Shown: in pieces, positions 54,527-64,000 of the stretch | Layout: each line of letters opens with the position of its first letter | Numbering within the stretch: the stretch's first letter is position 1 | Assembly: GCF_027913035.1 (NCBI RefSeq) | Contig: NZ_CP115775.1 | Location: 1,984,001-2,048,000, forward strand | Source of the DNA: Paracoccus albus | GTDB taxonomy: Bacteria > Pseudomonadota > Alphaproteobacteria > Rhodobacterales > Rhodobacteraceae | Direction of reading: 5' to 3' | DNA: 64,000 bases | The notes under the pieces: generated by a model | Told to the model about the DNA's origin: nothing | The model's database searches: none | What the model saw: the letters and a program-made list of their open reading frames with translations, nothing else | Program-made: the position numbers and the translations under genes

Positions 54527-55444
54527 TCAGAACTTCAGGGCAGGAATGATCTGCTTCTTCCGCGACATGATACCCGGAAGCACGACGTTGTCGCCTTCAA
54601 CCTTGGCACCGAATGATGCCTCAGCGATCTGCTTGACCTGATCGTTCGGAACCAGAAGCGTTGCCTCTTCTTTCAGAATGTCGACAACGAACAGCAGCAC
54701 TTCGTCAGCGCCGTCCGCACTCGCAACCGTCGGCATTGCCGCCAGAAGCGCGTCCTTGCGATCCAGCAGCACCTGCGGCGCAGTCGTTTCCAGAACCGAA
54801 ACGCGAAGCTTTTTGCCCTCAAGCTCGAATTCCTTGCTGTCCATGCGCAGCAGGTCTTCGTCGCCATAGGCGGAGACGTCAGATTTCGCCTCGAACATTT
54901 CCGACGCGTATTCGCCAATGTTGATGCCCAAATCAGCGGCCAACTTGTCGGCCACCGCCCTGTCATGAGGGGTGGTCGTCGGGCTGCGGAATTCCAGCGT
55001 GTCCGACAGGATGCAGGTCAGCATGACGCCTTTGACCCAATCCGGGGCGGAAGCCATGTCATCGCCGATCAGGTCATGCATGATCGTGGCCGTACAAGCC
55101 AGCGGACGGATGGTGATGTTGATCGGCGTTTTCGTCTTGATGCCACCGAAGAGCATGTGGTGATCGATGATCTCCAAGATCTCGGTATCGTTGATATTAC
55201 CGGGCAGTTCCGCGGGGTTGTTGGTGTCGCAGATCACGACCTGATCGCCCTCTCCCAACTCGGTCACGATTTCGGGCATGTCCTTGTCCCAGCGGGTCAG
55301 CATCCATGCGGCCTCGGTGTTGGGCGTGCCCTGAAGGATTGCGCGCGCCGGGGTCTTGCGGATCTCATTCAGATACCATGCCCAGATCAGCGGGGAACCG
55401 GTGGCGTCGGTGTCGGGCGATTTATGGGCGAGAACGGTGATCAT
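54527..55444 (-). CDS. manganese-dependent (family II) inorganic pyrophosphatase
   Basis: A 305-residue DHH-superfamily enzyme hydrolysing pyrophosphate. Metal-site motifs are HKSPDTDATGS, CDTNNPAELP and the DHH in EIIDHHMLF; the C-terminal DHHA2 domain ends SRKKQIIPALKF. Family II is the Mn/Co form typical of Firmicutes but also present in Rhodobacteraceae. Single-gene unit with its own terminator. Confidence 0.95.
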   Translation of the reverse strand: MITVLAHKSPDTDATGSPLIWAWYLNEIRKTPARAILQGTPNTEAAWMLTRWDKDMPEIVTELGEGDQVVICDTNNPAELPGNINDTEILEIIDHHMLFGGIKTKTPINITIRPLACTATIMHDLIGDDMASAPDWVKGVMLTCILSDTLEFRSPTTTPHDRAVADKLAADLGINIGEYASEMFEAKSDVSAYGDEDLLRMDSKEFELEGKKLRVSVLETTAPQVLLDRKDALLAAMPTVASADGADEVLLFVVDILKEEATLLVPNDQVKQIAEASFGAKVEGDNVVLPGIMSRKKQIIPALKF

Positions 55445-55630
55445 CGCTTGCTCCTGATCGGTATCTGGTTTCGGGCCGCGCGGGCCGTCTTGGGTTTCGG
55501 CGCCCTCCTACCCTGCCCGGATCGCAAAGTCCATCATCGCGGAGTGGTGACAGCGACCAAACCTTCGGCACCGGCCGAGCATGAAGACGCCGGCGCGGTC
55601 CAAGCCAGTCGCGGCAGTGGCACGGCGGTT

Positions 55631-55960
55631 TCAGATCATCGTCTGCTGATGGGCGATCATGCGCCAGCCACCCATCCTGACCCAGCTTGAACTGCACAAG
55701 ACTCGACGCTCCGGCGCGTTATCTCGGCGGGCGGCGGCGCGATAGGCCAGAACGGTTATTTCGCCGCTTTCTGCAACGAAGCGATCCGTCATCGTGACGC
55801 TTTGCCATCGTGGTGCAGAAGCAAGCCCATCGATGATGTCCTGCCCCTGCATGATTCCCTCGGGAAACACCATCAGGCAGTTCGGCGCCATATGACGCGC
55901 AGCCTCTGCCGCACCATGCAGCCACCATCCTTCTTCAAGCTGCCAAAGCTCATCGGGCAT
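55631..55960 (-). CDS. DUF4440/SnoaL-like protein
   Basis: A 109-residue NTF2-fold protein: MPDELWQLEEGWWLHGAAEAARHMAPNCLMVFP, VAESGEITVLAYRAAARR, SSSWVRMGGWRMIAHQQT. This matches DUF4440/SnoaL-like small proteins. No catalytic assignment. Start overlaps the TraB-like stop (TGATG). Confidence 0.8.
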   Translation of the reverse strand: MPDELWQLEEGWWLHGAAEAARHMAPNCLMVFPEGIMQGQDIIDGLASAPRWQSVTMTDRFVAESGEITVLAYRAAARRDNAPERRVLCSSSWVRMGGWRMIAHQQTMI

Positions 55961-56973
55961 CAGTCCAGCCTTTCAATCTGCCAGCCATCATCCTCCAGCA
56001 GCCGAAGCACGCCCTGCTCTCCCGGAAGATGCAGGGCACCGAATGCGGCGACGATGCTTTTATCCTTCGCCGCTGCCTCTTCCGCTGCCTGGGTGAGCGG
56101 CGCTATCCAGTTGCGGTTACGCTCGTCGATCAGAACTTCCTTCGCCTCTGCCGTCAACGCATCGACTTCTTCGCGCGAGAGGCCAGAGTTGTTATAGGCG
56201 TCCAGTCGGCCGAACTCCCATATCTGCCAGATATCGCCTTCGGCATAAGCAGCTTCCATCGTGGCGGTGTAGTCATCCGCGTAGCTGGCGACTGGCAGCG
56301 AATAGACGATCATGTCGATCTCTTCTTTCGGTGTCAGGCCAGAGAATATCCGCACGAAGGTATCCCAGGGCTCAAGCGCTTCAACCGGCACACCGGCATC
56401 CTGGGCCACCTGCATCAATTGCCAGTCGAGCCCGCGCGGCTTGCCACCATTGCCTGCCATTTGCTTCATCGCACAAGGAGAGATCGCCAGAAGCGTGGCG
56501 ATATACCACGGCTTCATCCGCGAAGCCATGATCGCGGGCACACCCCTGTCCGCCATTGCATCGCCGACCTGCTGCCAATGCTCTTCGCTCAGCCGTTCGG
56601 GCAGGGTCGGCCCGCTTGGTTCCATGATCAGCGTCGGGTCGCTGCTCATCGCGCTCAGCATCTCGGCCTCTTCCTCCGGGCCCATCTCAACCAGAAGCCT
56701 GTCTGCTGCTTCTAATTGCGGGCGCAGTTTCTCGACCGTCGCGCGATGCATCGGATGGTCAAAATGATAGGTGCCGACAATTGAAATCCGTTCATCGCCC
56801 TTGCTGGCCTGCCACAGAATGCCCTGATGGTTCGGCACTGCCTGTGACTGCGCATCAATCCACGCCCGGTCATGCTCGGGCAAGGCGTCGATCAGATTGT
56901 CGCCCACACATTCCTGCGCAAAGCCTGCGCCAGCGAAAAGTGAAAGCGCGCAAGAGGCTATGATGGCCTTCAT
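55960..56973 (-). CDS. TraB/GumN family protein
   Basis: A 337-residue exported protein with signal peptide MKAIIASCALSLFAGAGFAQE and the TraB/GumN motifs GTYHFDHPMH, LLVEMGPEE and the C-terminal AFGALHLPGEQGVLRLLEDDGW. The conserved GxxH pair suggests a metal-dependent protease-like fold (PrgY/Tiki group), but activity is not shown for this family in bacteria. Coupled to the DUF4440 gene. Confidence 0.9.
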   Translation of the reverse strand: MKAIIASCALSLFAGAGFAQECVGDNLIDALPEHDRAWIDAQSQAVPNHQGILWQASKGDERISIVGTYHFDHPMHRATVEKLRPQLEAADRLLVEMGPEEEAEMLSAMSSDPTLIMEPSGPTLPERLSEEHWQQVGDAMADRGVPAIMASRMKPWYIATLLAISPCAMKQMAGNGGKPRGLDWQLMQVAQDAGVPVEALEPWDTFVRIFSGLTPKEEIDMIVYSLPVASYADDYTATMEAAYAEGDIWQIWEFGRLDAYNNSGLSREEVDALTAEAKEVLIDERNRNWIAPLTQAAEEAAAKDKSIVAAFGALHLPGEQGVLRLLEDDGWQIERLD

Positions 56974-57073
56974 ATTCGGCTCCGATCTGAAAAGCTCCAC
57001 GGGCTACGTCGCGAAGACTTTCACGCTGTTCCGGAAATATCCAGCCCGCAGAAAAATTTAGCTGCCGGACCCG

Positions 57074-57102
57074 TTGACAGAAAACGGGGCGCAGCCTAGA
57101 TC
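57074..57102 (+). promoter_or_regulatory. groESL promoter
   Basis: TTGACA, a 17-bp spacer and TAGATC, placed 8 bp ahead of the CIRCE operator. Confidence 0.75.
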
Positions 57103-57109
57103 AGCGGCA

Positions 57110-57136
57110 TTGGCACTCACCAAGACAGAGTGCCAA
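57110..57136 (+). promoter_or_regulatory. CIRCE operator (HrcA site)
   Basis: TTGGCACTC-N9-GAGTGCCAA, a perfect inverted repeat with the invariant 9-bp spacing, overlapping the expected groESL transcription start. The classic form is TTAGCACTC; here A3 is G on both arms. Indicates HrcA repression relieved on heat shock. Confidence 0.9.
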
Positions 57137-57173
57137 CAACAGACACTGAAACCTGAAACACCGGAGTGTTAAC

Positions 57174-57461
57174 ATGGCCTTCACACCGCTGCACGACCGC
57201 GTATTGGTCAAGCGCGTCGAATCCGACGAAAAAACCAAGGGCGGGCTGATCATCCCCGATTCCGCAAAAGAAAAACCCGCTGAAGGCGAAGTCGTCGCCG
57301 TTGGCGAAGGCGCCCGCAAAGATTCGGGCGAGCTGATCGCACCGGCGGTCAAAGCAGGCGACCGCGTTCTGTTCGGCAAATGGTCGGGCACCGAGGTCAC
57401 GCTGGATGGCGATGAGCTGCTGATCATGAAGGAAAGCGACATCATGGGCATTATCGGCTGA
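57174..57461 (+). CDS. groES: co-chaperonin GroES
   Basis: A 95-residue 10-kDa chaperonin ([33 protein letters not shown]) that caps the GroEL ring. The mobile loop TKGGLIIP is intact. First gene of the CIRCE-controlled operon. Confidence 0.98.
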   Translation: MAFTPLHDRVLVKRVESDEKTKGGLIIPDSAKEKPAEGEVVAVGEGARKDSGELIAPAVKAGDRVLFGKWSGTEVTLDGDELLIMKESDIMGIIG

Positions 57462-57476
57462 TCGCCGACGCCCTGA

Positions 57477-59168
<1,692 letters not shown>

Positions 59169-59193
59169 TCCCCTGCCCTCATGGCAGAAATGG

Positions 59194-59223
59194 AAAGGCC
59201 GTCCCTCGGGGCGGCCTTTTTTA
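59194..59223 (+). terminator. rho-independent terminator of groESL
   Basis: A GGCCG/CGGCC stem with inner CCC/GGG pairing, followed by seven T residues, 25 bp after the groEL stop. Confidence 0.85.
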
Positions 59224-59364
59224 TTGCTGATTAAGCTTTCAACAGGGATTGTGTGAAAGTCCCTCTCTGGGTAGCGTTTTGTGCAACGGGGCGGCGCATT
59301 TGTTGGCCGTGCTGCGATTGCTGATGGAAGATAAAAACCCGGATGCGCGGCAGGAGGCCGAACT

Positions 59365-59922
59365 ATGCAAATTCAGTGTGATTGTGGTGCATTCAAAGCG
59401 AACCTCACAAACTTTCCGGCGAATTCTCCCGGACGGCTGATGTGCTATTGCGATGATTGTCAGCATTACCTTGAAAAAATTGACCGTGAGGATCTGCTGG
59501 ACGCATATGGCGGCACCGAGGTCATACCCGTCTACCCATCCGAGATCAGCATTGCACAGGGGCGCGAGCAGTTGGTTTGCAATCAGCTATCGCGCAAGGG
59601 CCTATATCGCTGGTCGACGCGTTGCTGCAATTCGCCCATCGGGAATATCAAGGTAGGTTTCCCGTGGCTGGGCATCTTTCACAGCGCTGTCAGGGCGGCC
59701 AATCCTGACTACGCCGAAAAACTGGGACCAGTAAAAAGCCGGATAAGCGGGCGTTATGCCAAGGGCGAGCCACCCTTCAAAATTGCCAGCAAGATCGGCT
59801 TCAAAGATATGCTGACCGTGCTGCCGTTTGTCGTAAAGGGCAAACTGACGGGCAAGCACAAAAACTCGCCTTTGTTCGAGGCAGACAACAGCACCCCTAT
59901 TGTGCCACCCCGACAGCTTTGA
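59365..59922 (+). CDS. DUF6151/GFA-like Cys-rich protein
   Basis: A 185-residue protein with a possible zinc site: QCDCGAF, MCYCDDCQHYL and TRCCNSPIGN. This layout resembles glutathione-dependent formaldehyde-activating (GFA) folds and DUF6151 proteins. A GGAGG precedes the ATG. Stand-alone, convergent with ppx. Function unknown. Confidence 0.82.
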   Translation: MQIQCDCGAFKANLTNFPANSPGRLMCYCDDCQHYLEKIDREDLLDAYGGTEVIPVYPSEISIAQGREQLVCNQLSRKGLYRWSTRCCNSPIGNIKVGFPWLGIFHSAVRAANPDYAEKLGPVKSRISGRYAKGEPPFKIASKIGFKDMLTVLPFVVKGKLTGKHKNSPLFEADNSTPIVPPRQL

Positions 59923-59967
59923 CGCTGATACGACGCTGCCAGATGCCTGACGCTCTGGCGGTGTACG

Positions 59968-61494
59968 TCAGGTATCTACGATGCCCTCAACCCCCAGCGA
60001 CTTGCACAGCGACTGAAACCTCGCCTCAGCCACTTCGCCAAACAGCGCGCGGCCTGTTCTGGTCAGCGACAGTTCCAGCTTGTCCTTCTTCTTCGACAGC
60101 TTCAACTCCCCCGCCTCTGTCGGGTCCTTGACAGAAAACATCGCGCCGAAACGCATGGCCTTGCCCAGCACCTCGGCATCCAGAATTTCGTCATCCGACA
60201 GCATCTTGAACAAAGGCGCCATCGGCGAGCCAGAGCGAGAGTTCTTGTAGCGATGCAGAAGGGCAAGCCCCAGAAACACCCGTTCGGGATGAGACAGTGC
60301 AGCCATATTGGCGCGGGTGACATTGTCGAAACAGGCCTCTGCCCGGTAATCGGGATGGGTGCGCCAAGACGTGTCGTGCAGCAGACATGCCGCCCGGATC
60401 AGCCGGTCGCGCGCAGGCGGCGCATCCTCGAAAAGTGGCTGAAGAAACTGGTACAATTTCTTGCCAAAGCCGGGCATCCGCGCCATCTGTTTCTCGGTGA
60501 ACTTCGCCGATTCAAGCAGCGGATCGCGACCGCGCAGGCTGCCGGACATGTGTTCATACAGCAGACCTTCACGGATACCATAAGATGAAATTGCCAGCTC
60601 TTGCGGCGCGAAGGTCTGCACCAATTCGCGCAGCACGAGGCTGGCGAGGGGAACAAGTTCTATCCGCGAACTGGAAATCCCGACGCGGCTGCGAAGCGCC
60701 TGAAGGTCGCCATCTGCCATCCAGTCGACCGTATCGAGGACATCATCCGGCGTCATGCGATATTCATGCAGGACGGTCATCGGATAACCACGACGCTCCA
60801 TATCCAGCCGGGCAATGGCCCGCCATGAGCCGCCGACCAGATAGATGCGGTCATGGTCGGTGCCGACGGTCTTTGCCAGTTCCTTCATGATTGCAGCGAT
60901 ATGTTTGGCCAGCCCATCCTGGCCGCCCTTCACTTGCTGCAACCTGAACGGTCCAAGCTGTGATGTCACACGCTTGCCGATACCGCCCGCGCCATCAACC
61001 ACGGCCAGTTCCATCGAGTTGCCGCCGATATCGCAAACCAACCCCTTCGCATCCGGCCAGCCCAGAAGAACGCCCTGCGCTGACAGACGGGCCTCCTCCT
61101 CTCCGTCGATGACATTCAGCTTTAGCCCGGTTTCCTTCTCGACGCGCTTGCGGAAAGCAGGCCCGTCCTGAGCCTCTCTAACAGCTGCGGTGGCAACCAC
61201 CGTCATCGGCCTGACCTTCATCCCGTCAGCAATGGCAGCAAAACGGCTTAGCGCATCAAATGCACGTTCTACGCCGTCGGGATTCAGCTTGCCGGTCGTG
61301 GCCATGTCCTTCCCAAGCCCGGCCATGACCTTTTCATTGTAGAAATAGGCAGGAGAGCGGGCGGCACCGTCAAAAATGACCAGTCTGATAGAGTTTGACC
61401 CCACATCGACTACGCCGACACGCGACAGCGCGCGCGCCGCCGTGTCCTCGAACAGGCCCTCGAACGGATCGGTTGTTCTTGCCTTGCCGTTCAT
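59968..61494 (-). CDS. ppx: exopolyphosphatase / Ppx-GppA family
   Basis: A 508-residue ASKHA-fold phosphatase that removes phosphate from polyphosphate or the 5' phosphate from pppGpp. GVVDVGSNSIRLVIFDG, DIGGNSMELAVVDG and LVGGSWRAIARLD mark the nucleotide-binding core; the C-terminal helical part includes LLHDTSWRTHPDYRAE, an HD-like motif. The ATG at 61494 follows GGGAG; other in-frame starts at 61518 and 61638 (inside ppk) are less likely. Pairs with ppk upstream. Confidence 0.92.
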   Translation of the reverse strand: MNGKARTTDPFEGLFEDTAARALSRVGVVDVGSNSIRLVIFDGAARSPAYFYNEKVMAGLGKDMATTGKLNPDGVERAFDALSRFAAIADGMKVRPMTVVATAAVREAQDGPAFRKRVEKETGLKLNVIDGEEEARLSAQGVLLGWPDAKGLVCDIGGNSMELAVVDGAGGIGKRVTSQLGPFRLQQVKGGQDGLAKHIAAIMKELAKTVGTDHDRIYLVGGSWRAIARLDMERRGYPMTVLHEYRMTPDDVLDTVDWMADGDLQALRSRVGISSSRIELVPLASLVLRELVQTFAPQELAISSYGIREGLLYEHMSGSLRGRDPLLESAKFTEKQMARMPGFGKKLYQFLQPLFEDAPPARDRLIRAACLLHDTSWRTHPDYRAEACFDNVTRANMAALSHPERVFLGLALLHRYKNSRSGSPMAPLFKMLSDDEILDAEVLGKAMRFGAMFSVKDPTEAGELKLSKKKDKLELSLTRTGRALFGEVAEARFQSLCKSLGVEGIVDT

Positions 61495-61544
61495 CGCATC
61501 ACTCCCGATCTTGTTCATGCTGGCGCGACTGTTGGTCTTGTTTC

Positions 61545-63710
61545 TCAATCGGCGCTGTGGGTCAAGGCGGGGACGTCGCCCGCCCCTGCCCTTCCGCGGC
61601 CCGACAGTGACGGATTCTCCATGAAGAACCGGTGACAATTGAAAAGATCGTCGCGCCCCTGCGGCAGATGCCGCAGATAGCGGCCATCGGGTTGCAGGAT
61701 CCAGCTTTGTGCCTCATCGGCCATATTGGCCGCCATGATCTGGCTGACGATCTGGGCTTTGACAGTATCGTTCAGACACTCGACCAGCGTTTCCACCCGC
61801 CGGTTCAGATTGCGCCCCATCCAATCGGCAGAACTGAAGAACACCCTGGACTTGCGTGACGGCAAACCGAAGCCGGCACCGAAGCAAACGATACGCGAAT
61901 GTTCCAGAAAACGGCCGATGATCGACTTGACCCGAATATTGTCCGACAGCCCCGCAATACCCGGCCGCAACCCGCAGATACCGCGGAGCACAAGATCAAT
62001 CTTCACGCCCGCCCGACTGGCCGCATATAGCGCGTCGATGACGTCGGGCTCGACCAGAGAGTTCATCTTCGCCCAGATCATCGCGGGCCTGCCTGCGCGG
62101 GCGTAATCCGCTTCCCTCCCGATCATCTGGATCAGCCGCTCTTTCAGGTCGATGGGCGAGACTGACAGATTTTCCAGCCGTCCGGGCTGCACATAGCCGG
62201 ACAGGAAATTGAACACCTTGGACGCATCCCGGCCAAGCGCGGCATCGCAGGTGAACAGCGACAGGTCGGTATAAATCCGGGCCGTGATCGGGTGATAATT
62301 GCCCGTGCCGTAATGGCTGTAGGTCACAAGGGCATCGCCCTCTCGCCGGACAACCGTCGAAATTTTTGCGTGAGTTTTGTAATTGACGAAACCATAGACC
62401 ACATGTGCGCCCGCGCGCTCCAGCCGCCGTGATTGCCGGATATTGGCAGCTTCGTCGAACCTGGCCTTCAACTCCACAAAGGCGGTGACGGATTTGCCAG
62501 CCTCTGCCGCTTCGCAAAGGGCATCGACAATCGGGCTGTCACGGCTGGTGCGGTAAAGCGTCTGCTTGATCGCCAGCACATTCGGATCGCGCGCCGCCTG
62601 CTGCAAAAAGCGGATGACCATATCGAAGGTTTCATAAGGATGATGCAGCAGCATATCCTTCTGCCGGATAGCCGCGAACATATCGCCATCATGATCCTGC
62701 ACACGCTCTGGCACGCGCGACGTGAACGCTGACCATTGCAGGTCGCGGCGGTCGTCCAGAACCAGTTCCTTCAGATCAGCCACACCCAGCAGGCCCGAAA
62801 CCTCGACAACCTCATCCGGATTAACATGCAGCTCATCCATGATAATACGGCGCAGCGCGTCGGGCGCACCGTCCGTTATCTTCAGCCGGATGACAGAGCC
62901 GCGCCTGCGTCGCTTCAGTGCGGTCTCGAACTCTCGCACCAGATCTTCGGCCTCTTCCTCAACCTCCAGATCGCTGTCGCGCAGAACCCGGAACGCACAG
63001 AATCCTGTATCGCGATAGCCGGGAAAAAGGCTGGCCAGATTCATCAGCAGAACATCTTCCAGCCGCAGGAAGCGCGATGTTCCGGGCAGACGGACGAAAC
63101 GGGGAAGCTGCGCGGGGATCGGCAAAAGCGCCTGCATTTTGCGGCCGTCAGAGTCCCGTGACAGTTCCAGAGCGAGAGAGAACCCCGCATTCGGGATGAA
63201 GGGAAAAGGATGCGCCGGGTCGATGGCGAGGGGCGACAGAACCGGAAAGACCTGATCGAGGAAATAGCGGTTCAGGTACTCCGCCTCGGACCGGGTGACG
63301 CGATCTCGTGAGAGGATAACGATACCCTCCGCCTCAAGCTCTTTGCGCAGGGTGTTCCAGACAAATTGCTGCGCACCCATCAGGCGACGCGCGTCGGCGT
63401 CGATCAGGCGCAGTTGCTCTGTCGGGGTGCGACCGTCGTGCGACGGCAATGCATTGCCCTCTCTGACCAGTTCCCTCAGCCCGGCGACACGAACGGTGTA
63501 AAATTCGTCCAGATTGGTGGCCGAGATCGCAATAAAGCGAAGACGTTCGAGCAGCGGAACGCGGGCATTGCGGGCTTCATCCAGCACGCGCCAGTTGAAA
63601 CTCAGCCAGCTCAGCTCTCGGTTAAAGAAACGGTCCGGCCCCTTGGGTGTGCCACCTGGCAGCGATACAGGCTCGGGAATAGGTTGGCTGAGAAAGTCGG
63701 ATTGCGTCAT
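61545..63710 (-). CDS. ppk: polyphosphate kinase 1
   Basis: A 721-residue enzyme that polymerises the ATP gamma-phosphate into polyphosphate at the membrane. N-terminal [20 protein letters not shown], autophosphorylation region with [27 protein letters not shown] and the C-terminal [15 protein letters not shown] are intact. It starts the ppk-ppx pair, whose joint presence sets cellular polyphosphate levels. Confidence 0.96.
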   Translation of the reverse strand: MTQSDFLSQPIPEPVSLPGGTPKGPDRFFNRELSWLSFNWRVLDEARNARVPLLERLRFIAISATNLDEFYTVRVAGLRELVREGNALPSHDGRTPTEQLRLIDADARRLMGAQQFVWNTLRKELEAEGIVILSRDRVTRSEAEYLNRYFLDQVFPVLSPLAIDPAHPFPFIPNAGFSLALELSRDSDGRKMQALLPIPAQLPRFVRLPGTSRFLRLEDVLLMNLASLFPGYRDTGFCAFRVLRDSDLEVEEEAEDLVREFETALKRRRRGSVIRLKITDGAPDALRRIIMDELHVNPDEVVEVSGLLGVADLKELVLDDRRDLQWSAFTSRVPERVQDHDGDMFAAIRQKDMLLHHPYETFDMVIRFLQQAARDPNVLAIKQTLYRTSRDSPIVDALCEAAEAGKSVTAFVELKARFDEAANIRQSRRLERAGAHVVYGFVNYKTHAKISTVVRREGDALVTYSHYGTGNYHPITARIYTDLSLFTCDAALGRDASKVFNFLSGYVQPGRLENLSVSPIDLKERLIQMIGREADYARAGRPAMIWAKMNSLVEPDVIDALYAASRAGVKIDLVLRGICGLRPGIAGLSDNIRVKSIIGRFLEHSRIVCFGAGFGLPSRKSRVFFSSADWMGRNLNRRVETLVECLNDTVKAQIVSQIMAANMADEAQSWILQPDGRYLRHLPQGRDDLFNCHRFFMENPSLSGRGRAGAGDVPALTHSAD

Positions 63711-63809
63711 GCTTGCCTGTCGAAAAGCGCGTTAGTGCCGGTATGCAACGCTTATGCGGCACAGCGCGCATCCTTTCAACAACCATCATGTATCATGAAT
63801 ATCAGATAA

Positions 63810-64000
63810 TTAGCGAACGCTCTTTGCGTCTTCGGCGCAGCCCATAAGCTGCGCCAGAAGATCACCAGCCAATTGACGCGTAGGGACCCGTTTCTGCGAC
63901 ATGGATTCGTCATCCAGGGCCGCAACCAGCCGTCGTGCGAGCCCAAGATCGCGATCCATGCGCGGCACCAGCCATTCGATCAGCCCGGCGGGCACAGAAA
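63810..64000 (-). CDS. DnaA/Hda-like protein, C-terminal end only
   Basis: The visible 62 residues (SVPAGLIEWLVPRMDRDLGLARRLVAALDDESMSQKRVPTRQLAGDLLAQL...) match the lid end of the HdaA/DnaA-related AAA+ proteins that sit upstream of ppk in Rhodobacteraceae and promote RIDA-type inactivation of DnaA. The P-loop and start lie outside the window. The identity rests on the R..PRM-R-F/L....LV..LD pattern and gene context. Confidence 0.75.
   Translation of the reverse strand, partial: SVPAGLIEWLVPRMDRDLGLARRLVAALDDESMSQKRVPTRQLAGDLLAQLMGCAEDAKSVR

Overview
The window looks like a chromosomal segment of a high-GC alphaproteobacterium of the Rhodobacteraceae, most like Paracoccus or a close relative. 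The grounds are: the order rpmH-rnpA-yidD-ttcA-yidC-MOSC-yihA-argB, a class I lysyl-tRNA synthetase, a family II (Mn-dependent) pyrophosphatase, a DUF4212/VC_2705-type acetate symporter, a ppk-ppx pair next to an Hda/DnaA-like gene, and many overlapping ATGA, TGATG and TTGA gene junctions. Family names come from motif reading alone; no database search was run.

Layout. 0-10 kb is mostly housekeeping: a ChaC-like cyclotransferase (partial), a DUF2125 protein, a His-rich CDF metal exporter coupled to polA, a DUF2459 plus zf-CHCC pair, an orphan ABC ATPase, a HIT protein, and a GT14 glycosyltransferase divergent from a sulfotransferase. 10-19.3 kb is an acetate module on the minus strand: acs, symporter small and large subunits, a cNMP/CBS/DUF294 protein, a small membrane protein, a lone receiver, and a membrane-anchored PAS protein fused to a DnaQ-type exonuclease. 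19.5-27.2 kb holds a HugZ-like protein, a right-handed beta-helix protein, lysK, a TerB-like protein, and a DUF983-NUDIX-dacB operon.

27.3-30.6 kb is a cyclic-di-GMP neighbourhood: a PleD-like cyclase with a degenerate first receiver, and an H-NOX gene translationally coupled to an HNOBA-GGDEF cyclase, followed by nadD. 31.3-38.0 kb is a foreign island that abuts the 3' end of a tRNA-Arg(ACG). It holds three decayed transposases, a winged-helix/TPR regulator, two secreted low-complexity proteins (one with a duplicated Cys-pair C-terminal domain), an IS1380-type transposase and 440 bp of very AT-rich DNA.

38.1-64 kb returns to core genome: a histidine kinase, the rpmH-to-argB cluster, sixA, trpB, prs, an isomerase/hydrolase pair, a ribF-ycgN-ltaE operon, a HAD/cyclotransferase pair, Mn-pyrophosphatase, a TraB/GumN pair, groESL behind a promoter and a perfect CIRCE operator, a DUF6151 protein, ppk-ppx, and the C-terminus of an Hda-like protein.

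The best candidates for something undescribed are the secreted-protein/regulator cassette in the island and the sensor-exonuclease/receiver/nucleotidyltransferase set attached to acetate uptake. Both functional readings are inference.
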